The notes below the pieces were generated by a model, which saw nothing but the letters and a program-made list of their open reading frames with translations, did not search any database and was not told the DNA's origin. From the NCBI GenBank assembly GCA_030867875.1, contig JAOWCC010000577.1:2186660-2250659 (forward strand): a stretch of DNA of 64,000 nt. Reading direction: 5' to 3'. The stretch comes from Actinernus sp. WN-2022. Lineage: Eukaryota; Cnidaria; Anthozoa; Actiniaria; Actinernidae. The translations under genes and the position numbers were made by a program. Positions 21,993 through 36,000 of the stretch are shown in pieces. Positions within the stretch are counted from its first letter, which is position 1. Every line of letters starts with the position of its first letter.

Positions 21993-22171
21993 GCTGAAAC
22001 ATCAATAGAAATTCCATTGTCTCAATCATTAACCCCGTTTCCCTCTGGGACAGAATTCAAATCCCTCCGCGGGCCTTTTAGAATGATGAGATTTTATCAG
22101 GTATAAAGGAGCATGCACATAACTGATTTGCTTCATCTGATTGGACAAAATGCTCATTAATTATTCATGAG

Positions 22172-23040
22172 TTTTTGAAAGTATGATTAATGCCGAATTA
22201 AACAACCTTAATTGCTGGCTCAAGGCAAATAAGTTGAGTCTTGATATTGCCAAGACTGAGTTCATGATTATTGGCTCTTGCCAAAGGTTGCAGGCGAGAG
22301 CCAGTAAACATACGATCAATATACAGATAGAGGGCAATGAAATAAGAAAAGTTTATTATACCAAATCTTTGGGTCTATTTATAGATGAAAATTTATCTTG
22401 GAAAAAACATATTAATGAATCATCAAAGAAAATTTCCTCTGCTATTGGCGCTCTCATTTATATGCGAGAATACTGCTATAAAAAATTATACAGCTACTAT
22501 AGTAGCTCAGTGTGGGATGGTCTAAGTAACCAGTTTAGTGATAAACTACAAAAGTTACAAAATCGCGCTGCCAGAGTGAATACCAAATCCAACTATGACA
22601 CAAACTCTAATTTTCTTCTCAATATGCTAGGCTGGGATAATCTATGTATAAAACGTAAGAAACAGAAGGCAGTAACAATGTATAAAACAGTCCACAAGCT
22701 TTCTCCAGTGTACTTACACAAATTATTCATTCCCCGCAGCACAGATTACAACCTAATATAAGAAATTCGGAAAATAAATTAACCCCACCTAAACCACGAA
22801 CTGACTACTTAAAGCGTAGCTTTAGTTTTAGTGGGGCCCTATTATGGAATAATCTTCCCAATGAGACAAGAAATTGCGATTCTCTTGGGCGATTTAGAAG
22901 GGATATCGATAACATATTTTCCATATCGGACTCCCACACGGCAATCATGTAAAACAGTGATATTTTAAATATATTTTTAATTGTAATAACTGATGATTTT
23001 ACCGTGTTTAAATAAAGTTGATGTATGTATGTATGTACAA
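22172..23040 (+). pseudogene. LINE RT C-terminal part and 3' end with (TGTA)n tail
   Basis: The frame from 22183 to 22761 encodes LNCWLKANKLSLDIAKTEFM, SLGLFIDENLSWKKHINESS and KLQKLQNRAARV. After a stop or frameshift, SGALLWNNLPNETRN and LGRFRRDI follow (about 22830-22905). The element ends in AATAAAGTTGATGTATGTAT. The tail and protein resemble the copy at 58440-59250. Confidence 0.8.
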
Positions 23041-24004
23041 TTGTAATGTTTATCAACACGAAGTATCACTTGGTTATTTGAGTCTGTCTTTCAGTTTGGC
23101 GCCGATCTTTGAGTAGCCGTTGTTCGCATGACAGTTCTATACACACGAAGTAAAGATTTTGCACCCTGTTGAATCCACGTAAGTTCAAGTAATAAGCGTT
23201 TAATTCAGAAATGTGTCATTCAGCCAATCGAGTTTCTCCACAAAGAATAAAATACAATATATTCAAACAAAGGGACAATTCATGTGATTGTTGCTGTTTT
23301 TGTTTTCATTCAGGAGTTTATTTCGAGTGTTTGTCAAGTAACCTGCCGGCAGTTTTCAAGTAGTGTGACCTTTCGCATGACAACACCAGTTACACCAATA
23401 GCGACAACGTATTTATCATGATTACACTGCATTAACAAGAGGTTGTAAAACATCAAGAAATATTTATAAAGATGATGTCATTTCTTAAAACCTTAGTTCG
23501 AAGTCGTGGTTTAATTGTCTTTCATAGAGAATTACAGGAAAAAAGAAAAAAGAACGGAGACAAAACAAAGGTAGACTTTGATGTATTTTCCGTATTCTTT
23601 ACATCTGTGATATTTTTGGAAAGTGTTATTTTTGCTTTGACTTTAAACCTTTCAGTTACGGAATTTAAAGTGTTTAGTGAATTGATGTCTCTCTTTTAGA
23701 GTTGCATCGGTATACCTTTAACCTTTCTCTTGAAAATGCCGCATTTTAGGGAGAAAAAGCACCATAACATCTTAGCACCCGTAGTTTCGTGAACAAAAAC
23801 ATTCTTGCCGAGATACATAATATGGGGTAACAAAAGTTGTTCGCTGTCCAAGTAGTTAAAAATACCATTAATTTGTGTATAGTCCATTGTTACCTATATT
23901 GACTGTCTCATTCCGTTGTGAAAAGGACAGGTGTAATATAATGCGCGAGCCAACTCGTTACAGTCGCCGCTGATGTAATAGGAACCACACTACCAGAAAG
24001 AAAC
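23041..24004. other. Region upstream of the second CAP gene; no other gene recognised
   Basis: A 75-codon frame at 23472-23699 has a Lys-rich then hydrophobic composition and no recognised domain. AT-rich TAATATAATG at about 23935 could serve as a core promoter, but this is weak. Confidence 0.35.
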
Positions 24005-24065
24005 ATGTGGCTCCAGAGAAAGACGGCCTGGACAGTTATCGCCCTCTTAGCTGTTATGACTGCCA
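24005..24065 (+). CDS. Exon 1: start codon and signal peptide
   Basis: MWLQRKTAWTVIALLAVMTA has a basic n-region, a hydrophobic core and small residues before the donor (GCCAGTAGGT). The ATG sits in AAACATGTGG. It ends in phase 1, matching exon 2. Confidence 0.75.
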
Positions 24066-27000
24066 GTAGGTATTTATTATTGCACTCTAGCTCTGGCCCT
24101 GTAGAAGACTAGTTCTACTAATCGAAATATTGGTCATTATATCTGCCCTTTTACACCGTAGTACTAACCTTGTATTTTAAATTGTTTATCTACACCTTGA
24201 GTGACGTCTAGTATGTGTATTTCTACAAGTAATCCGGCATTGTAAGTTTTAGTTTATCCTGCGTTGTGTGGTCCTCTATATTTAAATGTTGTATATTGAT
24301 TACTGTTATGGTAAATAAGAAATCGGGAACGACGTAAACATACGTTCATTACAATATCCCACTTTCGATATCTGCTTCACTTGCTTCAATACGAGGCTCC
24401 GGGGTAAGTTGAATGTATTATTTTCTCCGAGAATAGAATACATTTAATTTATACCAGAGCCTCATAAAATATCGCGTTTTACTGGCGCTAGAAAAGCACT
24501 ATTTCACATATCAATATAATTATTATGTGGCTAGTTAATTTCGTGAGGTATGATTGGTTAGTTTGCGGATAATAACTTCCCGTACGGACCGCAACATTTC
24601 AGTTGGTTTTGAATACTTTTGAGTATTTCGTTAACACGAAAAGCTGAACATATTACGCCAGTATTAATTCAACTACGTTGGCTCCCGGTAGAGCAACGCA
24701 TTATTTTAGTTTTCAGATCCTGCTATATACGTACAAGATAATAATGGTATGGAGCCATCATATCTTAGTGAGCTCATAACTCCTTATGTTCCTCGGCGCG
24801 CTCTTAGATCTGCGGATAAATTGCTGCTACAGCAGCCCACCTTCAGGCTGAAATCGTACGGCCTCAGGGTATTTAGGTGTGCGCGCCTAGTCTTTGTAAT
24901 ACGCCTCCACATGAAATCAAGAGTAGCCCTTCCATTTCTATTTTTAAGTGCAAACTTAAGACTTATATTTTTAAACTAGCGTATTGCTGATTCTTTTATG
25001 TATAACTTTATACAATTCTAGATTAGTAATTATTATTTTTATTTATTTTAACATTGTGTTGCGTTGTATATAGTTTTATATATCTAGTTGTAGATTTCTT
25101 CTTGATGTAAAGCGCACTCGAGAATTTATGGAGATTGCGCTATATAAATACATTATTATTATATTATATTATATTCACGCTTGGCCTATATAGCGGGAAC
25201 AAACGCGGTCTATAAACCTAGATGACAAGTGAAGACTATATCGATAGTAACCAGTTATATATTACTTAATCACACTTTTCTCCGGCCAATAGCATGTGTA
25301 TTCTTCTAAATGGCCTTCCTTTCTAAAATTGTCTATATACTACTTTGGATGAGTACGTGTCTATATACTACGTGTCTATATACTAATTTGAATTGGGTCA
25401 TATTATTGTTGTGCAGAATAATCCTTAAACCTCTTTATTGAACCAGTATCAAGATCAAGACACATCTCAACCAAGAAGAAAAACCCGCTATCTGTACGTG
25501 GGACAAGCATTGATTCAACTCAGAAGGCTGAGCCCATTTGGGTCAGCCAGTTCACTGGGCGTGGCATCCAGCAAACACAGGCTCCAATAGACACAGGTAA
25601 TACCGTAGAATCACATCAGAGTCCCCCGATAGATAATCACCCCTGTGTATGATCCCCTCCTTTCGACTCCTCACCAATGATTATCATTTGAAATCTCCCT
25701 CCATTTATTTATATATTTTTTGTTTTGTTTTAATTTTAATCACCGCTCTCACAGTTTACAATAATAGGAAGAACACCACAATTATTTATTTACAAAATCT
25801 AATAAAACCACTATTAGCGACGTCTATTACAAAAGTATATATATATATCCTTATTTACAGAAGTATATATATATACTTATTTACAGAAATATATCTATTC
25901 CACTTAATACAGTGAAACGATAGTTTACACTTCTCTGTAGCAATTAATATTTTTTGTTGTTGTATTAGTTTAACTCGCTTTAAAAAGACTGTAAGTTCAG
26001 TGTTTATATTCGAACACCGGCATCAGTAAATAAAATATTTACCAATAAGTATCAAATGGTCACAGCAAAACCATGATTCTGCAACCATGCATGCCGCCAG
26101 AAAACTTTGTCGGGTAATTTGATTTTTTGTCACCAGAAATGTATAAATGATCCTAGAACTTATAACTAAGTGAATCATTACTGTGGATTAGGGTCTCTCG
26201 CCACCTCTTTTATAACTCTCCTCCATTCCTGGGGTAGACTATTGATAATAAGTAAGAACCATTCGTTCACCGAAACGTAGGAATTATTGAAAAACTGAAT
26301 ATTGTTTAACAAATCCTATAGTCTTAAAAATATACTCTTATCGATTATTTTCCTATTAAATACTGATTTCCTTCCAATCTTGATAGATTGATTATTCCAA
26401 ATAATTTCGTCTAGAATTACTTTTGGTGTAGATGATGCCTTATCATTTAAACTTGCCCATATCTCGAGGCATTCCTGGTCAACTTTAGGCAGTACAATGG
26501 GTAACAATTTATTTATAATCGCACTGAAATATAATCTAACCTAACCCCCTACGCCTCTAAGATAAAACTCAAGAAAATCCTTCCAAGGTGAATCATCAGA
26601 TTCTATACAGAAACGTTTAATACAAATGAATCTTGATGTCTGAATAAACGAGACTATGTCAGGAACTTTCAAACCCCCTTTATAAATTTCAGTTACCATT
26701 ACTCGACGTTTAAATTTGTCCTTTTTACCATTCCAAATTAAGCCTTTATCATAAGCAATCACCGCAGCTCGATATAATAACGTAGGAATTGCAAACGTTT
26801 TAAAAACCTTCTTATAATTGTCAATCAATTTCCAAAGGGAAAGCAACGTTTTGATATATTTTAAAGTTGCTATATGGTTAAGATTTTAAAGATTTTAAAG
26901 ATTTTCTACAATTTCAGTACGTTTTTCATATTACGCCTGGAGTAAGTTTACTTTGTCTCAATTTCGGGCTGAAAGCTCAAACATGCCTGGCAACGCCCCT

Positions 27001-30000
27001 GAATCGGATACCACAATTAAATCTCACTTTCATCCTAATGCTCGCGATGAAAGTTTCCATAACATTAATGAATAAGCACGGAAAACAAATTGGTGGCAAC
27101 ACCGTGATTAATAATTAGCACAACTTGTCAAAGTTGTTATAGAAAGTCCGGCTCGACCCAGCGAATAAACATCGAACCCCGATTGATAGTTCCCCCTCTA
27201 AATCAAATGTGTCTTACCAATAAAGCTTGATTTTTCGCAAGTTGCTAAATTAGTACTGTGTATTTGGAGGAGAGATAACAGATTCTAGCGTTGCAGTTCT
27301 GCGCTTTCATTTATACATGGGTAACTCTTTCTTGCCATATGTAAAGCACCGTGCATAATATATAACATCCCCAAAAGGGTAGTTCATTGCCACCACTGAG
27401 TCGTTTAACTCAGTCACGTTTATGTGATATAACCGAATGTGTGCTCTGATTGGTCAAAACCTACGACTTTGTGAGAGGGCTACAAGTAAGTAATCCAATG
27501 CTAATCTTGAATTTATAGAAGCAACTGTGCGAGACAAGGAGGCAGTACCAAGTGAGTTCTTAGTTGGGGAAGTAAAGGGGCATTATGTGTCGTCATACAT
27601 GAAGGGTGTACCCAAGGATGATGACAGTACTGAAGAGATCGTAGATGTGTTTGGATCGTTATCGAAAGAAGGAGACTTGTCTGCACAAGCGAGTAAAAAA
27701 GACGGTAGGCAAAATAATAAACCATGTGTAAAAAAGAATGTAAAAAGTGTTTTCACTTTTGATTTTGAGATTTTGATCTATACTAAAGAAAAAGATATAG
27801 AAGGGATAGCTATGTTCCTAGACTTTAAGAAAGCCTTCGATTCTATTGAATGGAATTATATTTACAAATCACTTGAAACTTTCAATTTTGGTCCGCAACT
27901 TAAAGAATGGGTAAAAGTCTTTTATACTCGACCATCGATTGCGTTTTAAACAATGGTTTTGCCTCAAACTTCTTTGAATTAACACGTGGGTTACGTCAAG
28001 GATGCCCACTGTCTGGTGCTATGTTTACCATCTGTGTTGAAATTCTCGCGTGCGCAATACGGGATAGTGCAGAGATCAAGGGCATCCCTGTGGAGAAAAG
28101 TAGCATTGTATTATAACAATATGCTGATGATACCACTGTGTTCTTGAATGATGTTAACTCCGGTAATGCATTGTTTACACTTCTTGAGTGCTCTGGCTTA
28201 GCAATTAACAAAGAAAAAACTGAGGGTCTATGGCTGGAATCCTGGCGAAATAGATTAGATAAACCCTTCCCAATTCGCTGGTCACGTGATCCGATCTATT
28301 GTTTAGGCGTTCACTTTTCGTATGATGACAAGGCGCGTGAAAAGAAGAATTCTTGGGACAAATTGGACACCCTACATAAAACTTTAAATATCTGGAAGTC
28401 CAGAGATCTGACAACTTGGGGGAGAATTGTTATTGTGAAAACACTTGGTCTTTCTAAGCTTATATATAATAGCTCAGTATTAGTTGTTCCTCTAAAATTT
28501 GTACAGGAAGTAAATAAGGAAATTCGTAATTTTGTGTGGAATAATACGCCTCCTAAAGTAAAAACTTCTACTATAATCGGAGATTATAAGGCTGGAGGAA
28601 TGCGATTGCCAGATTTCGCTTTAATCGAAAAAGCGCTAAAAATTGCTTGGATTAAACGATTGGTAACAAAAACTGCGCCCCAGATGGAACACCAGATAAC
28701 TGGAAAAAGATCCCTCAACTGAAACTAAAAAGGTTTGGATGCAATCTATTATTTAACTGTAATTTCGATACGAAGAAATTAGCCTTGGGAACATTAGATT
28801 TTTATGATCAATCAATCAATCAACTTTATTTCAAGAGGGTAACACTAAATAGTACAAAGCACTAATAAACTCGTGGCCCTCGCAGCACAACACATGTAAG
28901 ACATATTACGATAAGGACATATAATAAGACTATACTAAGTTAAGCTAAAATTACATATTTACAAGATATATAAATGTATACATTAAGGAGGATCGGCATT
29001 ACCAAGTTAACTAACGATAAATTGTGTATCTAAAAAAGTAGTGAACTGTTCGAAGCTTTTTTGAAATGTGCGAAAATGCTTGTAAAGGGCAGAATATTGA
29101 CAGAGGCGGAGAGTCTTGGGTTTACAGGTAATTTGTTCCAGCATTTAGTAGCTGTGACAGAGGAAGAACGACCAGCTTCTTTTTCTCTTGTGTAGCGTGG
29201 AGGTAATAAGGTCAAGTGCGCATAACACGTTCTCCTTGTGTGCTGCTCACTGTTGAGCTTAAGCAAATCGTTTATATATTCTGGGGCTTCATTGACAGTG
29301 CGCTTGAACACAAGTAGACATTTTTTTATATCTGCCTCCACATAAAAGGGAAGAAAGCCTAATTTATTAAATAATTCCATAGAGCTGTGGCGAGACTTGG
29401 CATCTAGAATTACCCAAGCGCTACGTTTTTGTAACCTCAAGACTCTTTTGATGTTGTCCTTACTGCAGCTTGTCCAAGTGATTGAACAGTATAATATGAG
29501 CGGCTTTATCATAGTGTTATAAAAAAGAATGCGCTCTGCTCTAGGTAGATAGTTCTTAATCTTATTTAAAATTCCGATGCGTTTTGATACTTTCTTGACC
29601 ATAGTGACAACATGTGTGTCAAAACTTTTAAAAGTCACTGTCTATTTCAAGTCCTAGTAATTTAACATGCTCAACTTGTTCTAATTTATTTAGTATTATT
29701 TACTCTAATGTTCAGATTTTGCTCTTCTTGGGTGATCTTGTCTTTAAGGCGATTTCCACATATAAGGATACACTTGGTCTTTGCTGCATTAAGTGGAAGT
29801 TTATTTGCGTTGGCCCAGTCATCTACATTTGCTACTTCATTTGACAGTTCGTCCTTCAACCCTTGAACATATCTATGAAAATAATCCATCTTTCATTTGA
29901 CCATATTTCACAGCCATTAGCGGACATAATCAATTCATCTGTTCATTATGGAGTATTTCCTAAATCGCTTAAAATTGCTAAAGTTATTCCTATTTTTAAA

Positions 30001-33000
30001 GCTGATGATTCTGAGTGTTTCAATAACTACAGACCAATTTCCATACTTCCGGGTTTTTCTAAGCTGTTTGAAAAAGTCATGTATAATCAGATGATTGAGT
30101 TTCTGGATCAACATGATATTATTTATAAAAAACAATTTGGTTTCCGTAGACATCATTCTACTTCATTAGCACTTATTACCTTAATTAACAAAATCGCCTC
30201 GGCAATTGATCAAAATGAAATTACAGTAGGTATATTTCTTGATTTGTCGAAAGCTTTCGATACCATAGACCACCAAATCTTACTTGACAAACTTTATCAT
30301 TATGGAATTCGTGGAAATGCATTTGAATGTATGAAAAGTTATTTAACGGATCGAAAACAATTTGTTCAGTTCGGATGCCATACCTCAAATCTAGAAACTA
30401 TAAAGTGCGGTGTTCCTCAAGGATCAATTCTTGGTCCTCTACTCTTTATTTTGTACATTAATGATCTTCCTAATGCTTCCAATTTAACTGAATCTCTTCT
30501 TTTTGCGGATGATACAAGCATTTTTTGCTCTAACAAAGATCTCAATCATGTTTTTGATACTTTAAATAGCGAGTTAATAAAAATAGCCACATGGCTAAAA
30601 GCAAACAAACTCTCTGTAAACTTGAAAAAGACAAACTATATGGTATTTACGCCCAGACAAAATAGAGTACATTTAAACAAAAGCATTTTTATTGAAAACC
30701 ATATTATTAATAGAGTAGAAGTTACTAAATTCCTTGGTGTTTTCATCGATCAACATTTTACTTGGAAGAATCATATAGGTTTTGTATCGAAAAAAATGGC
30801 AAAATCAATTGGCATAATATCAAGATCACGTTATTTCTTATCTTCTAAGTCTCGCTTAAGTTTGTATTATACTTTAGTTTATCCTTATATCAATTACTGC
30901 AACATTGCCTGGTCATCCACATACCCTACAAATCTAAATCGCATATTTATTCTTCAGAAACGTGCTGTACGAATAATTTCTAATGCTGATTACCTCGCAC
31001 ATACTGCTCCTTTATTCTACTCCCTAAAAATCCTTGATGTCTTTAAAATAAATTCTCTTATGATTGCATGCTTCATGTATTCTTATCATAATCAACTTCT
31101 TCCTGCCTACTTTAATGATATATTCTTGACTAATCAACAAATTCATAGGTACCAAACACGAAATTCCTCTAACTACAGATCGCATCCCTGCCGAACTAAT
31201 ATCAAGCAATTTACTGTCCTCTTTCAAGGTCCAAAAATGTGGAATTCTCTTCCCCTCGACATAGTTCAATCTTCAAGTCTCGTTAGCTTTAAAAAATCTC
31301 TGAAACAATATTTACTTAACCAGATACTATAATTTTTGTCTGTTCTTTTGCTTTTATCATTGATCTTAATATATTCTCATTTATAATTCAATATGCTTTT
31401 TCTCTTGTGTGATAATATAAAAAATAATAATAAAATACATATTTTTCATGACTGCCGCAAGGAAGCCTCTTCAAATAAGCTTATATAGTTTCTCAGAGGC
31501 TTCCTTGTCACTCTCAAGCGTTAATTTCTAGTTTATTCTAGTTCTTTTATATATTAAATATTTGTAAACTATCTATATTTGTAAACTATCTATCTATATT
31601 TCTGTGTAACTGTAATATTAAATGTAACGTTGTGAGTGACAAATAAATACAATACAATACAATACAATACAATACAACATTGCTAATGCTCGATGAGGCC
31701 AGAATAGTGGTGTCATCTGCAAATAAGTCCAATCGAGAGTTCGTGTAAAGCGGCAAGTCATTTATAAAGACGACAAACAGTAGAGGGCCCAGGATATATC
31801 CTTAAGGTACTCCTGAGGTAATGCTACGAGAAGATGACGTTTGACCCTTGAAGCAGACTACTTGTTTGCGATCTGCTAAATAAGACTTGAACCAGTCAAG
31901 AGCTTGAGAGTCTAATCTATAAGCTTCAAGTTTTTTAAGAAGAGTAGCATGGTCCACCATATCGAAGGCTTTCTTATAGTCCACCAGCACTAACCCGTTG
32001 ACTTGGTTTTCATCTAAATTGAACACTGGCAGTGCTTTCGTCAAACCTGTCCTAGTACTAAAGAAGAGATCCTTGAACAAATAATTTGGAATAATCGCTT
32101 TATAATGAAAGAAAAGAAATCTTTGTATTTTTCGAATTGGAATAATGCTGGAATTTGTAAGATAGGTGACTTGATCGACGAGAATGGTAATTTTATGCAA
32201 TTTGTTTCTCTGCAGAAAAGATTTAACAGTACATTTAACTTTTTGGAATATTTTAGCGTATTGAAAGCCATCCCTCATAAATGGAAAGTATTACTTCGGG
32301 AAAAATTCAGTAATAAGGAAACTCCATTAGCTTAAATGGTAACTTATTATATGAAAATACCCAAGAATTTGATAAACTAACATGTTCTCGGATAACTAAA
32401 CTATTAGCGGAGGTAAATTATAAGCCACCTACCGCTGAAAAAAGGTTATTAAATTATGGAATTCTTGCTGAAAAACTACCATATCATTATAGGCTTGCCA
32501 TTAATGTCTGCCGAGAAACAAAGCTTAGAGTCTTCCAGTTTAAAATTATCCACAATATCCTACCCACTAAATCTTCTTTCTATAGAATGAAAATAGTTCA
32601 AGATGATAAGTGTTTTATCTGCCATGAGTCACAAACAGTTGAACATCTATTTTGGAATTGCCGAGCTTCTGTTGCATTTTGGGAAGATTTCTTTGGATGG
32701 GCGAAACCAATCTTCGTATTCAAAGAAATGCTATCTTTATCAAATATTTTATTTGGTTATCAACCGCAAGTAAAAGGATTCAATACCTTTAACCAAATTA
32801 TTATCATCGCCAAGCATTATATTTATATTATATTTATGGGAGCTGTCTTGAGGAATTTTCAACAACGGCTTACTAATAAGATTCATATCGAACGATGTAT
32901 ATATGTTGCTAAAAATAAGTTTGATGAATTGTACTTAAATCTGTAAATACTGAGGAAAATAATAATAATAATAATAAAAATAAAAGTAAATAACAAAAAG

Positions 33001-36000
33001 TGTTTTCACTTGTTGATCGCTCTTACAGTAAAGCTTACCTGTATACCACGATCACCATTAGTCCCGAAAGGAAATGACTATTGTATATTATTTATCAGAA
33101 GGGTTGGTAACGTTACCTGACGTACAGGGACGCCTGACATATAGGGACGTTATACAGGAAAATGGTTAGGGTTAGGGTTATGTCAGGCATACCTATATGC
33201 CAGGCGTCCCTATAAGTCAGGCATCCCTATATGTCAGGTAAAACGGTTAGGGTTAGGTTAGGTGTCCCTATACGTCAGGTAACGTTACCAACCCCGCTCA
33301 TATTTCTATCAACTGAGTAAAGTGCCATTAGTAGGATTTGTTATTATGACAGAATTTATACATACCATAATTATTATTAAATGAACTAATGAATGTGCAG
33401 GTGATACAGATAAGTCGTCCTGATTTACATACCATAATAATTATTAATTTAGCGAATGAATGTGTACTAGGTGATCAGTTGTTGATTTACATAACCTTTT
33501 ACTTCGATTTTCTCGGTCGAAATAAGTCGTATCGCCATAATAAGTGAAAAAAATGTTTCTATACATCTAGATGTTTGATAAGTCAGAACAGAATACGTGT
33601 CCGTCTATTACTGACATACAACTGTTTTAGTTATTAACTAGCTAGAAAAATTGTGATTTATAAATAGATACGTTTATAAATAGTTTCATTGTATCGTAAG
33701 TTCCAGTTGATCACTGCATTTAGGAACGGTAAGGAAATATTTATCTAGAGCGATTGTTAAAGGGGTCTTCAAAGTGTAAGGATTTCTTTCAAAAATGTTA
33801 AGGGGTTCATGATGTTATTCCTTGTTGGATGTTCGTTGTATGTAATGCTTTAGCTTTTCCTATATTTTTCACTGCAGGGAAAGTCACTCTTAATGATCAA
33901 CTTCTTGCGGCAGCAAACACAGCCGATGCGTCGGATGGAACGAGTGACGATGGTAAAAAGGCATATGTAAATATAAAGTATATACAATCAAATTCTATAA
34001 GTGAGCTACAAGTAGATCATGTTTCAATGATTCGTCTTTAATGATGAAAATCATAAATTTCATCGAAACTCGATGCATGGTCAATATCGAAATCAATTTT
34101 CCAAATTTGGTAAACTTACTAATTTCGATTAGAAGAAAAATACAGCCAGACAATAGATAATTTATTCACCCCCTAATTTATGTATCCTCACCACTTATGA
34201 GATTCCGCCGCACTTTATTAACAATAGATAATTTATTCCACCACACTTTTGTCATGCGGAAAGACAATAGATCCATGACGTCATTGAATTAATGAGCGCC
34301 GCAAAAACAGCACAGGATCATTCGTCTCACTCCCTACTAATAATAGGGAAGTGGTGAACGCGTAACAATAGTTGTAATAATAATAATAATATTTTAGCCA
34401 GGAATAGCTTTCTCACCGAAGTGATTTTCAGAAAGGCTCTGGACTAAAAATAATTAACAGCAGAATAGAAACAAAACATAATTTTACATAAAATAGTATA
34501 TAAACAATTAAAAAATACATAGAAAACATGGTCTAAAATTGGTTTAAAAATTCACGTTTAAAAGTCAAAATATTATTCGAATTTCTAATCTCGCTATCTA
34601 AATTGTTCCAGTCTTTAACAACTTGATAATTGGTTCTTTGATTGCCCGTTTCTTGTAACGCGGGATAGTTGTGAACATCTCTATTTGTTGAGAGTTCCAT
34701 GCTATGAGACGTGATACCATTAACGCATTTACAAACATACAGACAAAGGTGAGATAACCTGCAGGTTAGGCCAGCCCAGGCTAGTAAGCGCATATGTAGC
34801 AGATGAATGCAACGGTCTGTCCAGAATAATTTTGTGCCAGCCTCATTTTACATCTGCAAGTTCGTCATAAGGACAGCGTTATTCTTGTTCCCCCCTCCCC
34901 CCTCCCCTCCCCCCCCACCCCAAACAAAATCGGCAAAATCAAAGATGGGGAGACCAATCTCGACTGTTAAAGAAAAGAAGCCGCGCATTACGTGGTAACA
35001 CAATCTCAGGTTGTCTTTGACTCACGCGTTTCTGATTTATCTTTGACAAGATATGGTCAATATGATCAGTCCAGGTAAAATTTGAAGAGAGCGTTAAACC
35101 TAAGTATTTAAAATTCCCAACACTTGTATAACTTGTGATGAACGCGTAACAATAACTGTATAACAATAGGGAAGTGATGAACGCGTAACAATAACTGTAC
35201 AACAATAGGGAAGTGATGAACGCGTAACAATAACTCTATAACAATAGGGAAGTGATGAACGCGTAACAATAACTGTATAACAATAGGGAAGTGATGAACG
35301 CGTAACAATAACTCTATAACAATAGGGAAGTGATGAACGCGTAACAATAACTGTATAACAATAGGGAAGTGATGAACGCGTAACAATTCAGTGTGATGAT
35401 CATTGAAGGAGTACTTTTCTACAGACTTAGCCATCAAGGAAGGAATGCTAGCCCACAACAGTTTTCGCCTGCTGCACCATGTACAGCCTCTTCAGTGGAA
35501 TGAATCCCTTGCTAAACAGGCACAGAGAATTGCTAAGACGATAGCCAATGACCCCAGCTCATTCCAGGTGAAAGATCCTTTGTAGACATGCTTTTAAAGG
35601 GGAACTGAATCCAAAATTAACCCAACGACTATACAAAGATGTATTCGAGAGAAATAAGTTCTGCTATTTTATTTCGGTGTTGCGCGTCTATGAAGAGAAA
35701 ATTAGTTTTCAAGTTTGAAAAATACTGAACCGATCATCCTCTGATAAATCTAGCTTGTGTGGTTGTTCAATGCAGTAGCAAGGAAAACAATCACACCTCC
35801 AGCAAAAACAAAACACAATGGTTAGGAATAGGCACTATGACGTCACTTGAATACAACTACCAGAGTCCATTGCGCTGATTCTTTTGTTCTTCTATTAATT
35901 TGGACTATTGTCTTGGTATTTTCAGAAGTATAAAAATCTGAATTCCAAAAGAATTCTGGTAGTTGTATGGACGCAATAATGCAAACCGGGAATAGGAGCC

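Larger units (their letters stand above)
28805..32050 (-). mobile_element. CR1-like LINE nested in the L1-clade element, minus strand
   Basis: It ends at the left in (TCAA)n, i.e. a (TTGA)n tail after AATAAAGTT on the minus strand. On the right it begins in the RT domain with NGLVLVDYKKAFDMVDHATL and WFKSYLADRKQVVCF (32020-31800). It resumes left of another insertion with VDDWANANKLPLNAAKTKCI (29889-29686) and ends with RIGILNKIKNYLPRAERILF and CWNKLPVNPRLSASVN (29638-29030). The order of parts shows one copy split by the plus-strand LINE at about 29890-31677. Confidence 0.8.
27759..32994 (+). mobile_element. L1-clade LINE inserted in intron 3, with a perfect 17-bp target duplication
   Basis: AAAAAGTGTTTTCACTT flanks it at 27742-27758 and 32995-33011. 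The 5'-truncated ORF2 starts within the RT domain: EGIAMFLDFKKAFDSIEW, LTRGLRQGCPLSGAMF, QYADDTTVFL (catalytic YADD), GLAINKEKTEGLWL. It continues to about 28800. After a nested insertion the C-terminal part returns at about 32050, ending in a zinc knuckle (CFICHESQTVEHLFWNC) and an AATAATAATAAA tail. Several stops and frameshifts make it inactive. Confidence 0.85.

Noticed and set aside
33170..33265. Interstitial telomere from a chromosome fusion
   Set aside because: Only two short TTAGGG runs, both inside a TIR element.
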